From positions 13,954,418 through 14,018,417 of the forward strand of contig OX387605.1 of assembly GCA_947568835.1 (NCBI GenBank): a DNA stretch of 64,000 nt, in the 5' to 3' direction. A program made the position numbers and the translations under genes. The stretch is from Protonemura montana (Eukaryota; Arthropoda; Insecta; Plecoptera; Nemouridae). Numbering within the stretch: the stretch's first letter is position 1; every line of letters begins with the position of its first letter. This document shows, one piece after another, positions 24,101-32,460 of this stretch. A model generated the notes under the pieces. The model made no database searches. It was not told where the DNA came from and worked only from the letters and a program-made list of their open reading frames with translations.

Positions 24101-27100
24101 ATTAGTTTCAGTTTTACAGGTGTGATCTAAAAACCATTTCAAATACAAGCGTTAACGCAAGAACAACTCAATAGTAGCAATTGTAGAGAACAACTTTCTT
24201 GTAGTGAAGCAGCTTCTCTAAAAATGATGCATTATCTTAGTTAAAAAAATATCTGGCACGAACTCCACGAAGCCCCACGTAGATCCACGTAATGAGTCAA
24301 TTAGGGATCTATTATATATGAAGTCTGTTTGCCAGTATGTAGTTTTACAGTATGTGGCAGTAAATGACAAGTGGTTTTTTTGCTAATGAGCAAGCTAGTG
24401 ACATCAAAGAAGGCTCACCTCTGGGTGTTTCAGCGGGAGTCACTTCCAGCTGAACAGCCCCGCTGGGACTGTTGGTACTTCTGGGATGTCGAACCGAATG
24501 CACTTCAGTCGAGAAGACCGTCTCAGTGACGTCACGAGCATTGCGTGGCTTCTTCTGCTCTCCGTTCCTGTCGAAAAAATAAAAAGTAAGGGCAGATCAT
24601 TGCTGATCAAAATTTCCCCTACACGTGAACGCTGCTTTTTGAGAACTTGGGCAAAGGAATCATCAATCAGGAATCAATCACAACATTATCATTGCAATTA
24701 AACTTAAATAAATTGAATTACCTAACTCTGGTGTTCTTTAGTTAAAAAGTTGACACTCAAATAAAAAGTTGACTATCAAAGTATTGGTCAGTTTATTGGA
24801 AAGGAAGAGCACCTCTTTAGAATAAGAAGACAAGATTGAAGATACCTATATTTATAGAAGAGTCATTCCAATAATTCCAAAACAAAACTTTCTGTAACAG
24901 ATTTAATAAATTAAATCGCAAAAGTCTACAAATGAATAACAGGGTGGATTTTGATAAGAGCCAGCTGCCAAATAAGCAAGCTGATAATATACCTTGATCG
25001 CATCTCCCACACGCCCTGCATCTTGTTCCTTTTGGCAGCGACCTTTTCTGGCTCGTCGCTGAAGCGGGACTTGCGCGACCCCTTCGTGCGGCTGTGTGAG
25101 AACATCTCCCTGCCGCCGGCGATCTCGATGATGCGCGAGTCGCGCAACTTGTACGTCCCTCCCTTTCCGCCGCTCACTACGATCACATCAGAGCTCGGCT
25201 CCGTGGGCTCCCGCAGCTTGTACGATTGACCTGGTGAGTGAGGCGCGGCAGGCGTTAACGGTCATTTGTTTCAGGAACCATTTGAAGCAAGTTTACTGTA
25301 CATGTTATTTTTTTTACTCTAGCAGTAAAGGAGAGATGATATGGCTGTAGTATAAAAGATGGAATCCTGCAGATGACAAAGCAAACTCTGCTAAAATGTT
25401 AGGAAACCAAGCCATTTCTGGGACTGAAAAAAAGCTTTCACTAGAAATACATAGCTCACACTGCCTGGTTCACTTCATGGCATTATCGTGGCTTTGCTTA
25501 CCTTTGTGGCCGCTGCTGACAACAATGACATCGTTGGAAGAGTCGTCTTGCGAGTGGTCGACGTTATCATCATCATCGTTCATGTCATCGGACGAGGTTT
25601 CGGTGTCGTCATTGTCATCTCCGTTTCCCTCGTCTTCCTCGGGATCGCCCTCATCCACGTTGTCCCGACTAGAAGCCATTCGCCTGTAACATGTGTGCCG
25701 GAATGTCAGTGCGTAGAAATTTTAGGCAATCAAACGAAAGCAAGTTCCTTGACGTCGATGTTTAAGGAAATGCATAGATTTCCTAAGTTTGAGTAACTTA
25801 GGAAGGCTGGAAGGCTTTTAAGAAAGGTGAGCACACTTCTGGATTTGGAAAAATTTGAGATTAGTTTCTTATTAATCAGGCATTGAAAGAGCAGCAGCCA
25901 ATGTTGTAACGGCCAACGTTGCAGCTGCCAATGGTTGAGGCTACGGTCTGACATATGAGGCGCATAATTTATGAAGAAATAAGACAGCAAGAAAAATAAC
26001 TACAAGGAAGTGAACAGAAACACCTGGTCACAGATCAATCACCTCTCTGTTTCAGTGTCCATCACGATGAGCACACCGTTGTGGTTGTCGTCATGTCTTT
26101 GGGACGCCAGGGGAGGGATCGCGTTTAGGTTGTAGTCTCGTGGCCGGCACTTTGGAAACAGCCGGTCGATGTGCGTTGCCGTCGCAGTAGTATCAGAAGA
26201 TGGGTTGTCTAGACGCAGCATGGCGCTGGCATCACTGTCAACGCTCTGCAAACCACAAATGAGGTTGAATTATTTTATTGATTGATGATTGATTTATCTA
26301 AATTGTCATAAAATATGAATTCCATTCAATTCTGACGTGATTACATTCTGTATGACTGTTATGTCATTTACTTAAACCTATTCAGTTATCTTTTAAAAAC
26401 TTAGTTAAGGCCTAGATTACAGAGTGGCTGTACATTTTTTGCAGACAGTCAGAATCTACCAATTCCTCTATGCAACAGGAGAAAAATTAATATTTCCAGC
26501 ACCGCTATGTTGTAAAGCAAGGAAAATGGTTTCTAATGGATGCACGTAGTTTGAGAGGTTTTTAGTTAGTAATTGAGATTGAAATTGTTTGCAGCAATGC
26601 ATCAGATCATAAGCAACTCGAGATGTCATACCAGACTACAACTGCTCCATGACATGAAAGGGTATTTATAATTCATCTCCAGATGGTAACGCTAAGAAAC
26701 ATTAAATACATTTCGAAAACTAATAAGAACTTTGAACTGCTCAGTTAGGGGCATCACTTTTTCAGCAACATAACTCGAGAAAGTCATTGCTGCCTGATGC
26801 ACATGGTATCCTCTAAATGTTTTTAATGTCTGAGAAGCTTCCGTTTCTACATCATGTTGAGACAATTGTTAGAAACGTTGGAACTTTTGATTGAGAAAAA
26901 ATCTTCTGTTATAACTTGTAATAACTTCTCCGTAACTTTATAAGTAACTTGTAACTTGCATTACTAGCCTTGTAGAGCAAGTTTATACCTGCCTTCATGA
27001 GCTTCTCCCAGTGAGTGATGCTTCCAATACTTTCATTACCCCAGTGTAAGATTATAAAACTGGAGCCATACTAGGTTTCATATGACCATAATAACCATAT

Positions 27101-30100
27101 GGGTACAATGCACATAAGAAACACCAACTATTTCAAGAGCAAATGAATGTTTTCAATGTTTCCAAAGTCTAAAGAAGTGAATTATACTTCAAATAGCAAG
27201 AAGCAAATGTATGCTAAAATAAGCTGTCTACAAGTTGCAAAAAAAGGTCAATACAATGTATTCATCAGATTTTTTGGACCACTCGGTTTACAAAAAATTG
27301 GGAATAACTAGTACATTACAAGGTTTATCTACAGTTTAAGCTGTGTAACACCAACGTTTACTAAGTAATGATAATCAATATGTCTACCTGCCAAGAGTGC
27401 AGTCGTGTAGCAAATTTTTCTCACTTTTCAAAATACATGTTAATTAATTAGTTGAAATGAATGAACAAAATATAATGATCACGACAGTTGGATTGTGCTA
27501 TTTACTTCGACTGAAAAACACAACATTTAGTAATCTTCTTTAAAAATGAGTCATAAGTCCTTCATAATAGAAAAGGAGGATGCCCTGGTCGTTGAAATTG
27601 TAGCAGAAGAACTATCTCCCTTCCAGATTATGACAAACCTCCAATAGAGCTAATTTTAGAAGCGAATTACAAAGCCTCCTGATTAAAGGCAAATATTATT
27701 CCTGTAAAGAATTTTTAGCAACTAAGATATAAATTTATCTTATGTATTCATGACTATGTTCACATAATTGTAAAATTGTTTAATGAACTGCTATTAAATA
27801 AATAAATAAATAAATATCTGCAAAAGTGAAATTTGTGTTGGCTTTAAGTGCCCAGTGATATATGAGCATGTTTTTCCATGGCTTGTCACCATGGAAAAAG
27901 AACGGTGACAAGCGATGCTGCAATGATTACTCTGCAGCCGGGCTAGCACAGTCAGGTAAGATCACTTTAATTAATATGAGCCATAACTCTGAGCAGTTTG
28001 ATTGCTTAATGAAGCAATCTCGGAGATTTGCAAAAACTTTTGTGAAACAAGTTTAATAAATGTTAGGTTAGGTTTTTTAGGTTTTAATTTAACTAATTTT
28101 CAATTGTAAAATTAATTGCATATCCTCAACTTCAATCCTGCTTCCATATAAAGCGCATCATCACAGACTGTTTCCAGAATTTTATGGGTTAATACCATAG
28201 TGGTAACACCTTAATCACTTAATGTATGGGCTTATTTATATGTTTATTTAATTAAAGAATGTGGCCGCTGAAATACAACAGCATTATTTTATATTTAAAA
28301 AATACAATGGTAATTTATTTTCACTAGTTTCAGAGACTTTGCTGATCACCTGTCTAAGGAGCAAGGTTTGGCCTTTCAGTGACCATTCAATTCGAAATGC
28401 TAGGAATTTCTCGACAAGTGCATCACACAATGCCAATTTCTTATCCGGTAAGTTGGGCTTCCTTTCTCTTTCCTTTTTCACCACAATGCAATGCTTTGTG
28501 AAATTCGAACAAGGAGTCAGAAGGTGACAAACATCCTCTAAGTCATCTAGTTATTTATACTTATTGTGTAATTTCCTACCTAAAAAGTTATCTACCTAAA
28601 ATTATTGCACAAATTCACTTTTAATCTTTGTGCAGCCTATTAATTAGCCTTGCTATTTGAAAATTGTCTATTCCGCTCTGGCCCAATTTTTATCGCCTTG
28701 TGTTTATTTTGTATAAGTTGATTGCTGTTAAAGTAATTTTTTAGTAATTGATTCCTAGCTTGGACAACCATGGAAAAGAAAATCAGGTAAATCAGGTAAA
28801 TCAGGTCAATCATGTTCATCACATGATAGACATGATTTATTATGCATCAAAATTGATGAGTGCTATTGAAACTGTTTCAGAACCAGAAAGGTCAGCGACA
28901 TTTATTTCAGCTGCTCAACCACTGCCACCAGGTCAACACATGTCAGCTGCGCATCTTCGTATTTCTTATGTGATTTTTTTTCAAATCGTAAATTTTTCAT
29001 TCTTATATATTTCTGTTCAAATAATTATTTAAAAATTTGAAAACAACGAAAAGCGGTCATATCATTTTCTAAGTTAGGTTGGTCTCTGATTTGTGAATAG
29101 GTGTATAGTGTCAAGCACACCAACCAATTTCACTTAGATTCAAAAAAATGTAGGCCGAATTTTTCAGACATTTTTTGTTTGGCATCAAGCTTTTAAGAGA
29201 CTTCCCTTACAGCATGCGGTGACATCTTACACTTGTCTAGGTGACCAGCCTGCTAAGGCCTAAAACAGACCCCAAACTTTGGACTTTTGCTCTCAAATAT
29301 ACAACCACAGAACAAGTTCACAATAGTGCTACAATTATTGACTGACAGCTTCGGCTGGTATCCATCCAGCCGAAGTCATGCTGCCACCGCAGATAGTACA
29401 TTAGTGGAGTGACGTCACGCTAGAGGCATGCAACATTACTTAAATTCTTATTGCAGTGCGTTTATTAACTGTGATTTCATGTCTTCATCTTGTCAATAAA
29501 TTTAAAAAATTTAAGTGCTTTAAGGAAAACACTGCTAATTTAGTTCCACCTGTGTTGATTTCCAGAACTTTTATCATATCCTGACAAAACTCCTTTAACC
29601 TTAAGGTCTCCTGGATGAGGAGTCAGATTAAATTAGATCCACTGGATCTAGATATTAGATCCACTGAATCTAGATATCAGATCCAATGCTCCCAGGTTTC
29701 AGATCCACTGGATATGATTATATACAATACAATTTTATACAATACAAAACTGGATTCAATAATATCTAATTTCAATTTTGACTAGATCCAATCAGATCTG
29801 AATCAGATTCAATCATATCTGAGTAAGATATTATCATATCTGGAAAACGGCAGAACTAAAATACAATAATATATGACTGGACGTATGAAATTCATATCTG
29901 AATTCAGTTCCGATCAGATCATTACGTTTCATCAGGGTTGTCACAGCCTATCACTCCCCGTCACCCCTTCGCTCATAGGAAAGTTGTCTTTTTCATGGAG
30001 ATATGGGATTACATTTTCATCCTACTGAAAGACAGTAAAGTTCTGCTAAACTGGTCTCTAGCAATAACTCTAACAAACAAACACAATGGGTAAACCAGGA

Positions 30101-31916
30101 TTTAACGCGTGTATACACTAGAAGATCTATGAGGTATTTTACATAGAAGTCGTGTGGTATGTGCCATGCATACACAGTGATTCAAAACGCGCGTGTGTGT
30201 GTGTGTGGTACTCTACTACCGCACATGAATGCCCAATGAGCTTATCCCAATTAAACTCTCTGCGTCACTAATGAACCTAGCGGGGCCAACCACTGCTTTG
30301 GAGCTGGACCGAAATATTAACATTTTCTGTAGACATACTCAAGTGAAGTGAACCATATGCACCACAGTTACTTACATATGCTATGCCATGTGTTATTTTA
30401 AATTATGTATCACTTCCTTGAGGCCAAGTCAACTGGATAGTAGGTTCCCGAATCCCGACCAGGCTAGACTAAAGGTTGTAGGGTGGAAGGAATGGAAGGG
30501 GAGTCGTATATAAACGCTAATCGAGTAATGGGCCCAAATGCACTCGCTACCGGCAAATGAGGAAGCAATGCGAGCGAAGAGGGGCATTACGGAGACAGGG
30601 GGGAGGGGAGGGTTACCATGCTGTGTATAAGCAAGAGCTGAAACACGATTTCATTGATTTCGTTTTCCACGAAGCAAACTTGGGCTGAAATGTGCATTGA
30701 CATACGAGAAACGTTCGCGTAGGTGCAGCACGTGTGCATTTTGTGCACTGCCGCATTTCCTACAGCGGTACAATTGAATTTTTCATAAACTGGGGCAAAC
30801 GTTACGAGCGAGTCGGTGTTTGAACGTAGTTCTTTTTTAGGTTCTACCAGTGTAAACTAAACATGTAGATTATGTAAAATTTAATTTATGGCCATCGGAA
30901 TGAATAGAAATTAAACTGAACCTCATGCAGTTCGGCTGTAATTCAAAACGAATTGAAGCTGTCACTTTTATATTCGAGTACACCTCAAAGATGTACACTC
31001 AAGCGAAGTGTTGATTCCTCAATAATCGCGGCGAATTGAACAGAATAGGAATCATAACATAATGACAAGGCGTAGACACGATCAAAGTCGACCACATATA
31101 AAAAGAAACCAAAGTAATGACATCCGCTATTTACACAACCCTATCTAGCTCTTTGCTATAGACGCAACCAACCACCCTTCGCAAATAAAACCACAGAAAC
31201 ACACACCACGGATCGCTGCTTGCTCGGTAGGGTACGCATTACAAGATTGGGTGGATTCGAGGTGGCACTAACCTCCCCCCACCCTTTCACCGCCAGCAGA
31301 CTACGCGCCGCATACGTTGATATGTAATTGTTTCCCTACGCACGCGACGCCGACGAAAGAACGCAACTCCTGCAATACCGACGCCGATGTCGTCGGTTGT
31401 TGCCATAATTTGACTATGGATAAAATAACTTACGTAGGAAAGTATCAAATTTGTGGTGGGCCAACGCGGACCCGAGAAAATAAAATTTTACATTGAAATA
31501 GTAGATAAAGTTTAAAAATAGGTACGTGTAATCGATAGCGAATCTAAGGTTAAAAGTACATGCGGTTTTTATGGCACAACAAAATTAAATATGCCTCGAT
31601 ACTATAGATGACGAAATAAATCAAATTATGGTCGTGGTAGGCATGCGAGACCGCGGCTGGAGTCGACAAGTAGACGAAAATTTGAACTAGAATTGACATC
31701 TGAACAGAATTTCAGGCTCGCGACATTGTGTGCCCCCAAAAGTATAATATTTTGGCTGTCGCGGCCGCCCATGGCGGGACTGACGGCAACCCCCGTCACG
31801 TGACTCACCTCACATCGTGGTGCGCGAGGAGACGTCTGGCTGGGGCGGCTGCTCTCACCTGGAATCGAACGAGAGACCCCACTGGTTAGTTTCACTTCTT
31901 TCAAGGCGTGCGACAT
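1538..31916 (-). CDS. Mint: Mint/X11 adaptor (amyloid precursor protein-binding family A), 23 coding exons, 1253 aa
   Basis: Multidomain adaptor. Family members bind APP-type receptors through a PTB domain and partners through two PDZ domains, acting in synaptic vesicle traffic and polarised sorting. Coding exons in transcript order: 31809-31916, 26043-26245, 25502-25683, 24993-25230, 24419-24567, 23772-23980, 23251-23469, 18492-18653, 17603-17764, 17059-17187, 12244-12523, 10671-10898, 10151-10230, 9406-9651, 8744-8786, 6920-7062, 4301-4387, 3702-3866, 3407-3589, 2931-3143, 2509-2628, 1854-1994, 1538-1609 (includes TAA). Every junction keeps phase and the total is 3762 nt. PTB lies at about residues 885-1060, PDZ1 about 1072-1160, PDZ2 about 1163-1240. 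The C-terminus ends [12 protein letters not shown], the family's conserved tail. The N-terminal 880 residues are mostly acidic or low complexity. The start MSHALKEV is the first ATG of an exon whose GTGAGT donor matches phase 0 of the next exon. Transcript evidence is needed for exons 1-7. A separate upstream gene is possible but unlikely given the phase continuity. Confidence 0.92.
3144..3406 (-). other. GC-AG intron of Mint
   Basis: The exon 3407-3589 ends in codons KKEMQKE. The next base pair in the intron is GC, giving GAG|GCAAGG, not GT. The acceptor at 3144-3145 is a normal AG before codons VVVPKAK. Homology to the Mint family at KE|VVVPK fixes this junction, so the non-canonical donor is real and not a choice of frame. 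GC-AG introns are a known minor class of U2 introns. The GCAAG following the exon's AG fits their consensus. Confidence 0.85.
4388..6919 (-). other. Large Mint intron holding a candidate alternative PTB exon
   Basis: 2.5 kb between the first and second constitutive PTB exons. Apart from the candidate alternative exon at 5015-5124 and a CpG-rich patch around it (about 5015-5310), the intron is AT-rich and unremarkable. Other open frames on both strands at 5016-5313 are frame shadows of the CpG-rich patch. Confidence 0.6.
5015..5124 (-). CDS. Candidate mutually exclusive first PTB exon of Mint
   Basis: 110 nt, bounded by CCACAG upstream and AAG|GTGTTG downstream on the minus strand. With the acceptor at 5125-5126 it begins TT TTC AGG, so it joins exon 8744-8786 (phase 1) exactly as the constitutive exon does, and it ends in phase 0 as KIK|. 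It encodes [15 protein letters not shown], then a run of basic residues, then [11 protein letters not shown]. This parallels the constitutive exon's [15 protein letters not shown] and [12 protein letters not shown]. Including both exons would shift the frame (143+110 nt), which is typical of mutually exclusive pairs. The donor is weak. It could instead be a relic of an exon duplication. It lacks an in-frame ATG that would make it a first exon. Confidence 0.6.
7063..8743 (-). other. Mint intron with a CpG-rich patch and a CAG run
   Basis: 1.7 kb intron upstream of the constitutive PTB exon. It contains a short CpG-rich stretch with a strong splice donor near 7574, listed separately, and a (CAG)6-type run at about 7675-7692. 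The remainder is AT-rich with no coding or mobile-element signal that I can recognise. Confidence 0.5.
7574..7620 (-). promoter_or_regulatory. Candidate alternative first exon for a short Mint isoform
   Basis: On the minus strand a CpG-rich stretch with GCGCGCG runs into a near-perfect donor, CCACG|GTAAGTGAGC (intron at 7564-7573). It lies 0.5 kb upstream of the constitutive PTB exon, whose third base starts an ATG ([11 protein letters not shown]). Splicing the two would give a transcript able to start just before the PTB domain, yielding a PTB-PDZ-PDZ protein. A small upstream ATG at 7605 ([10 protein letters not shown]) is out of frame and would act as a uORF. Inference from splice signal and composition only. 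Confidence 0.3.
9406..12523 (-). other. Mint exons 11-14: linker before the PTB domain
   Basis: Exons 12244-12523, 10671-10898, 10151-10230 and 9406-9651. They encode [31 protein letters not shown] (a likely short helix), a Pro/Gly-rich patch ([16 protein letters not shown]), [32 protein letters not shown] and then an Ala/Pro/Ser/Thr-rich disordered stretch ending KDTALKAKK. The donor of 9406-9651 is weak (AAG|GTGCTG), and the exon is a whole 82 codons, so skipping would be in frame. The introns between these exons are AT-rich and hold nothing else that I recognise. The 1.3-kb one at 10899-12243 is included in that statement. Confidence 0.8.
12576..13061 (+). repeat. Left terminal inverted repeat of the transposon
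   Basis: About 486 bp, complementary to 16210-16686. It contains a long T-run (about 12671-12692), a G-run followed by a C-run near 12727-12758, and a 68-codon open stretch that also occurs, with a single residue changed, in the right repeat. Similarity stops just after the AAGAAAAAAA tract near 13061. Confidence 0.92.
13173..13425 (+). repeat. Two-copy direct repeat (period 130 bp) upstream of the transposase
   Basis: Two imperfect copies offset by 130 bp share the blocks GATTGTTTG, AATCATGGATCAAGTTG and TTTCTTGTCTGGACT. They lie between the left inverted repeat and the transposase start, where a promoter or subterminal transposase-binding sites would be expected. Function not shown. Confidence 0.75.
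13498..16080 (+). CDS. Transposase of the Sola-like element, 860 aa, uninterrupted
   Basis: Single-exon ORF on the plus strand, ATG in a favourable context (A at -3). The N-terminus is Cys/His-rich ([24 protein letters not shown]; residues about 47-105), suggesting a zinc-binding DNA-recognition region. The core has GDFAENYSF (D513), [15 protein letters not shown] (D597), TAEWHFF (E624) and [16 protein letters not shown] (D638). D513 and D597 with E624 or D638 are candidate members of an RNase H-fold DDE/D triad, which is inference. A Glu-rich run (about residues 742-758) precedes a C-terminal module with [20 protein letters not shown] and [12 protein letters not shown], reminiscent of a Tudor/SH3-like barrel. 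No stops or frame breaks, so it may still be functional. I recall similar proteins annotated as uncharacterised in many invertebrate genomes. Confidence 0.85.
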   Translation: MCSIGLFFEEECGPIEDLAIKSIESFNSDQQLSLALRTKCDNVKTVCHLHEKKFLRLYSCHHKLCCDPFQAHCGIVKVNGLREINAASRTKYLEIADLIPGKKLCSTCRKLLSLRLKELTTVSVLTPTKSTELDLPFVDIPCEADAVNQSLAAFGVSPINTTKLKGKSMFYSKRKFSEITQGVKKRLELVSPSNEEISKEDLTSSEECKDSIRDGSEIIAQLKEKFKTSTRSEKITILSVLPKSWSIKRIMQEFNASNHLVRKTKQLVKAQGILPSANQKAGKTLSPDCIQLIEEFYENDDVSRVMPGKKDFVSVKVGDNRVHRQKRLVLSNLSEVYRSFKDKYPDIKVGFSKFAELRPKHCVLAGAAGTHSVCVCTIHQNVKLMALGAKLPLLSDGTIKSYQHCLASLMCNPPLLNCFVGKCGNCPGTDELREWLEISFSENFIDSVTYKQWLSTDRCTLETITKPTDEFVDCFIEKCILLRNHDFIARQQAAFMQEKKANLKPGEVLVVGDFAENYSFVLQDAAQGYHWNNSQCTLHPFVCYFKPEDRDIQHLSYVVISDSLTHDTVTVHTFQKHLIRHLKQNISDVSHLIYFSDGAAAQYKNKKNFSNLCHHEVDFELTAEWHFFATSHGKGPCDGVGGTVKRNAARASLQKPYADQIMTPIDFYRWATENVWTVNFVFVANEEITANGIKLKERFKELKTIVGTRSFHAFYPKSLTSLHVKHFSLSEEINIVKIVEKNEEGEEEEEEEEEEATAAEIPEFEFKDVGSFITVAYNEDWWLACVLEKSSQSLELQVNFLHPHGPAPSYFYPSVQDKLIVAFADVLTLADPNTATGRTYFLSATDTNRATAGLIKYVPQ
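16210..16686 (-). repeat. Right terminal inverted repeat of the transposon
   Basis: About 477 bp, reverse complement of 12576-13061 with few differences. It ends in GGAATGACCC followed by the CATA target duplication. Confidence 0.92.
17059..18653 (-). other. Mint exons 8-10
   Basis: Exons 18492-18653, 17603-17764 and 17059-17187, all whole codons (54, 54 and 43). They encode [40 protein letters not shown] and [19 protein letters not shown], then an acidic tail. The low degeneracy of these motifs and clean donors (GTAAGT, GTAACA, GTAAGA) make them secure exons. I do not assign a binding partner. The intron 17765-18491 contains a 16-bp direct repeat (AATTTCCATGACAACG, near 18099 and 18161) and nothing else recognised. 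Confidence 0.85.
19060..19420 (+). mobile_element. 3' fragment of a non-LTR retrotransposon (LINE), ORF2 C-terminus
   Basis: An open frame ending at 19356 carries [24 protein letters not shown] and ends [15 protein letters not shown]. This matches the pattern typical of the extreme C-terminus of Jockey/CR1-type ORF2 proteins (AA..WN.LP followed by a short K-rich tail). It is followed by about 55 bp and an A-run (about 19409-19420), as expected for a 5'-truncated LINE insertion. No reverse transcriptase core remains upstream, and the left boundary is uncertain. Inserted in a Mint intron, opposite in orientation to Mint. Confidence 0.45.
20231..22780. repeat. 2.5-kb minisatellite with two interspersed unit lengths (93 and 43 bp)
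   Basis: About 20 long units (93 bp, containing AAGGAGGACAAGACGC and ACAACAAATTCCATCGC) and about 15 short units (43 bp, containing ATGCGATGATGCTG) share a 28-bp core ending GTGCTAGCTTTGGTGAAGCC. Most alternate as a 136-bp pair, but runs of long-long and one short-short also occur. Edge units at 20240-20400 are diverged, and one internal copy near 21070-21130 carries the same edge variants (GACTCGGAGCTAGAG). The array lies in a Mint intron. Open frames on both strands are by-products of the repeat: the 43-bp unit shifts frame, so no long reading frame survives. Confidence 0.95.
22839..22938. repeat. 100-nt imperfect inverted repeat (hairpin) beside the minisatellite
   Basis: The left arm (CCTCACTGTGTACTCCTTTA) and right arm (TAAAGGAGTAGACAGTGAGG) pair with few mismatches. 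The inner arms CCCTGCAA/TTGCAGGG close a short loop. It lies just past the end of the array. Precursor-like in size, but no conservation evidence. Confidence 0.7.
27871..27913. repeat. Two overlapping inverted repeats (alternate hairpins)
   Basis: TTTTTCCATGG (27871-27881) pairs with CCATGGAAAAA (27889-27899). GCTTGTCACC (27881-27890), in the loop of the first stem, pairs with GGTGACAAGC (27904-27913). Both stems are perfect. They share three bases, so they would compete or form a tight pseudoknot if transcribed. Confidence 0.7.
29349..29375. repeat. Perfect 10-bp stem hairpin
   Basis: CTTCGGCTGG and CCAGCCGAAG separated by a 7-nt loop, in Mint intron 1. No terminator or RNA gene context. 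Confidence 0.7.
29410..29417. promoter_or_regulatory. Perfect CRE palindrome TGACGTCA
   Basis: Full consensus CREB/ATF site in Mint intron 1, within the 10-bp palindrome GTGACGTCAC. The same octamer occurs inside coding exon 24419-24567 (24527-24534), where it may be incidental. Binding not shown. Confidence 0.35.
29623..29935. repeat. Degenerate AGATCC/AGATCTGA-rich repeat cluster
   Basis: About 310 bp densely filled with variants of AGATCCACTGGATCTAGATA and, further on, of ATCAGATCTGAATCAGATT. Many are locally palindromic around GATC. No clean period, so it is an old or cryptically simple tandem region, not a young satellite. Confidence 0.6.
31795..31804. promoter_or_regulatory. Palindromic E-box GTCACGTGAC just inside Mint intron 1
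   Basis: A perfect 10-bp palindrome identical to the CLEAR-type E-box bound by MiT/TFE bHLH-Zip factors. It begins four bases after the exon 1 boundary, partly overlapping the GTGAGT donor. Local DNA is CpG-rich, with a GCGGCCGC site at about 31761, consistent with a promoter-proximal position. Occupancy unknown. Confidence 0.4.
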
Positions 31917-32129
31917 TGATTACGGTGTTCGATATCGTAGAAGTATAAAGGATGAAAGGTTCGTCACTTATCAACGATTTGGTTCAATTGCTGAATGCAA
32001 TCTGCAGGAAATTATCAGGGTACAGTGCAGGAAAGATACGGATGACAATTAGATGAGTAGAACGATTACGATTACGAACGATTAAATTTATTGGACAATG
32101 AAAATCTAGAGATGAAAAGCACCTTTATA

Positions 32130-32460
32130 GGAGCAGGGGTTAGCAAGTTTGGAGAGTTAATTTAATCTCCTTGCGCGCAAGAGACCAATCCCAGTACCTC
32201 TCTAGCGTAACCAGGGGTACTTGCTGTAAAGATGGCAACGCGCCCAGCTAAAGCCGAGTAGCCACTTGCTGAGTCGCTTCCCCCCACAACCGTAAACTGG
32301 GAGAATTACCCGCCGTAAATAACAACGTATGCTACCCTTGGCTGGCATAATATGCCGTAAAATAAATAAATCCGCGAGACGCCATTAAGGTGAAAGATCT
32401 TCACCGATTTCAGACCAATCTGCGTCGTTAAACCCCAAAAATCAATCAGACCAATCTTTC
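32130..32460 (+). mobile_element. Possible LINE 3' UTR and tail
   Basis: The stretch with GCCGAGTAGCCACTTGCTGA and GTCGTTAAACCCCAAAAATC resembles the 3' end of arthropod non-LTR elements as I remember them: a block ending in CGTTAAAC plus A/ATC-rich tail. No ORF remains. Identification is by pattern memory only. Confidence 0.3.

Larger units (their letters stand above)
26246..31808 (-). other. Mint intron 1 (5.6 kb)
   Basis: AT-rich and CpG-poor up to about 30 kb, becoming CpG-rich toward exon 1. It contains a (TAAA)n run (about 27795-27815) that may be the tail of an old LINE or SINE, a 9-bp direct repeat AATCAGGTA in three and a half copies (28781-28816), a (GT)n run (30193-30207) and the structures listed separately. 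No coding exon recognised on either strand. Confidence 0.6.
23251..31916 (-). other. Mint exons 1-7: acidic N-terminal region
   Basis: Exons 31809-31916, 26043-26245, 25502-25683, 24993-25230, 24419-24567, 23772-23980 and 23251-23469. Phases run 0, 2, 1, 2, 1, 0, 0 without conflict. The encoded sequence includes [20 protein letters not shown], a strongly acidic Asp/Glu/Ser stretch (exon 3, [20 protein letters not shown]), two YKLR motifs around [10 protein letters not shown], and [13 protein letters not shown]. Mostly disordered in appearance. An ATG in exon 3 (MASSRDNV) could serve as an internal start if exons 1-2 are not used. Introns shorter than 1 kb between these exons hold only AT-rich DNA and an A/AAAAC-rich run near 24066-24092. 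Confidence 0.75.

Noticed and set aside
27862-28056. 65-codon frame starting in the interlocked hairpins
   Set aside because: No family match and no splice continuity. The start lies in a structured repeat.
31850-31880. B-box-like GTTCGATTCC suggesting a tRNA or SINE
   Set aside because: No T-stem complementarity and no A box. The bases lie inside the in-phase first coding exon of Mint.
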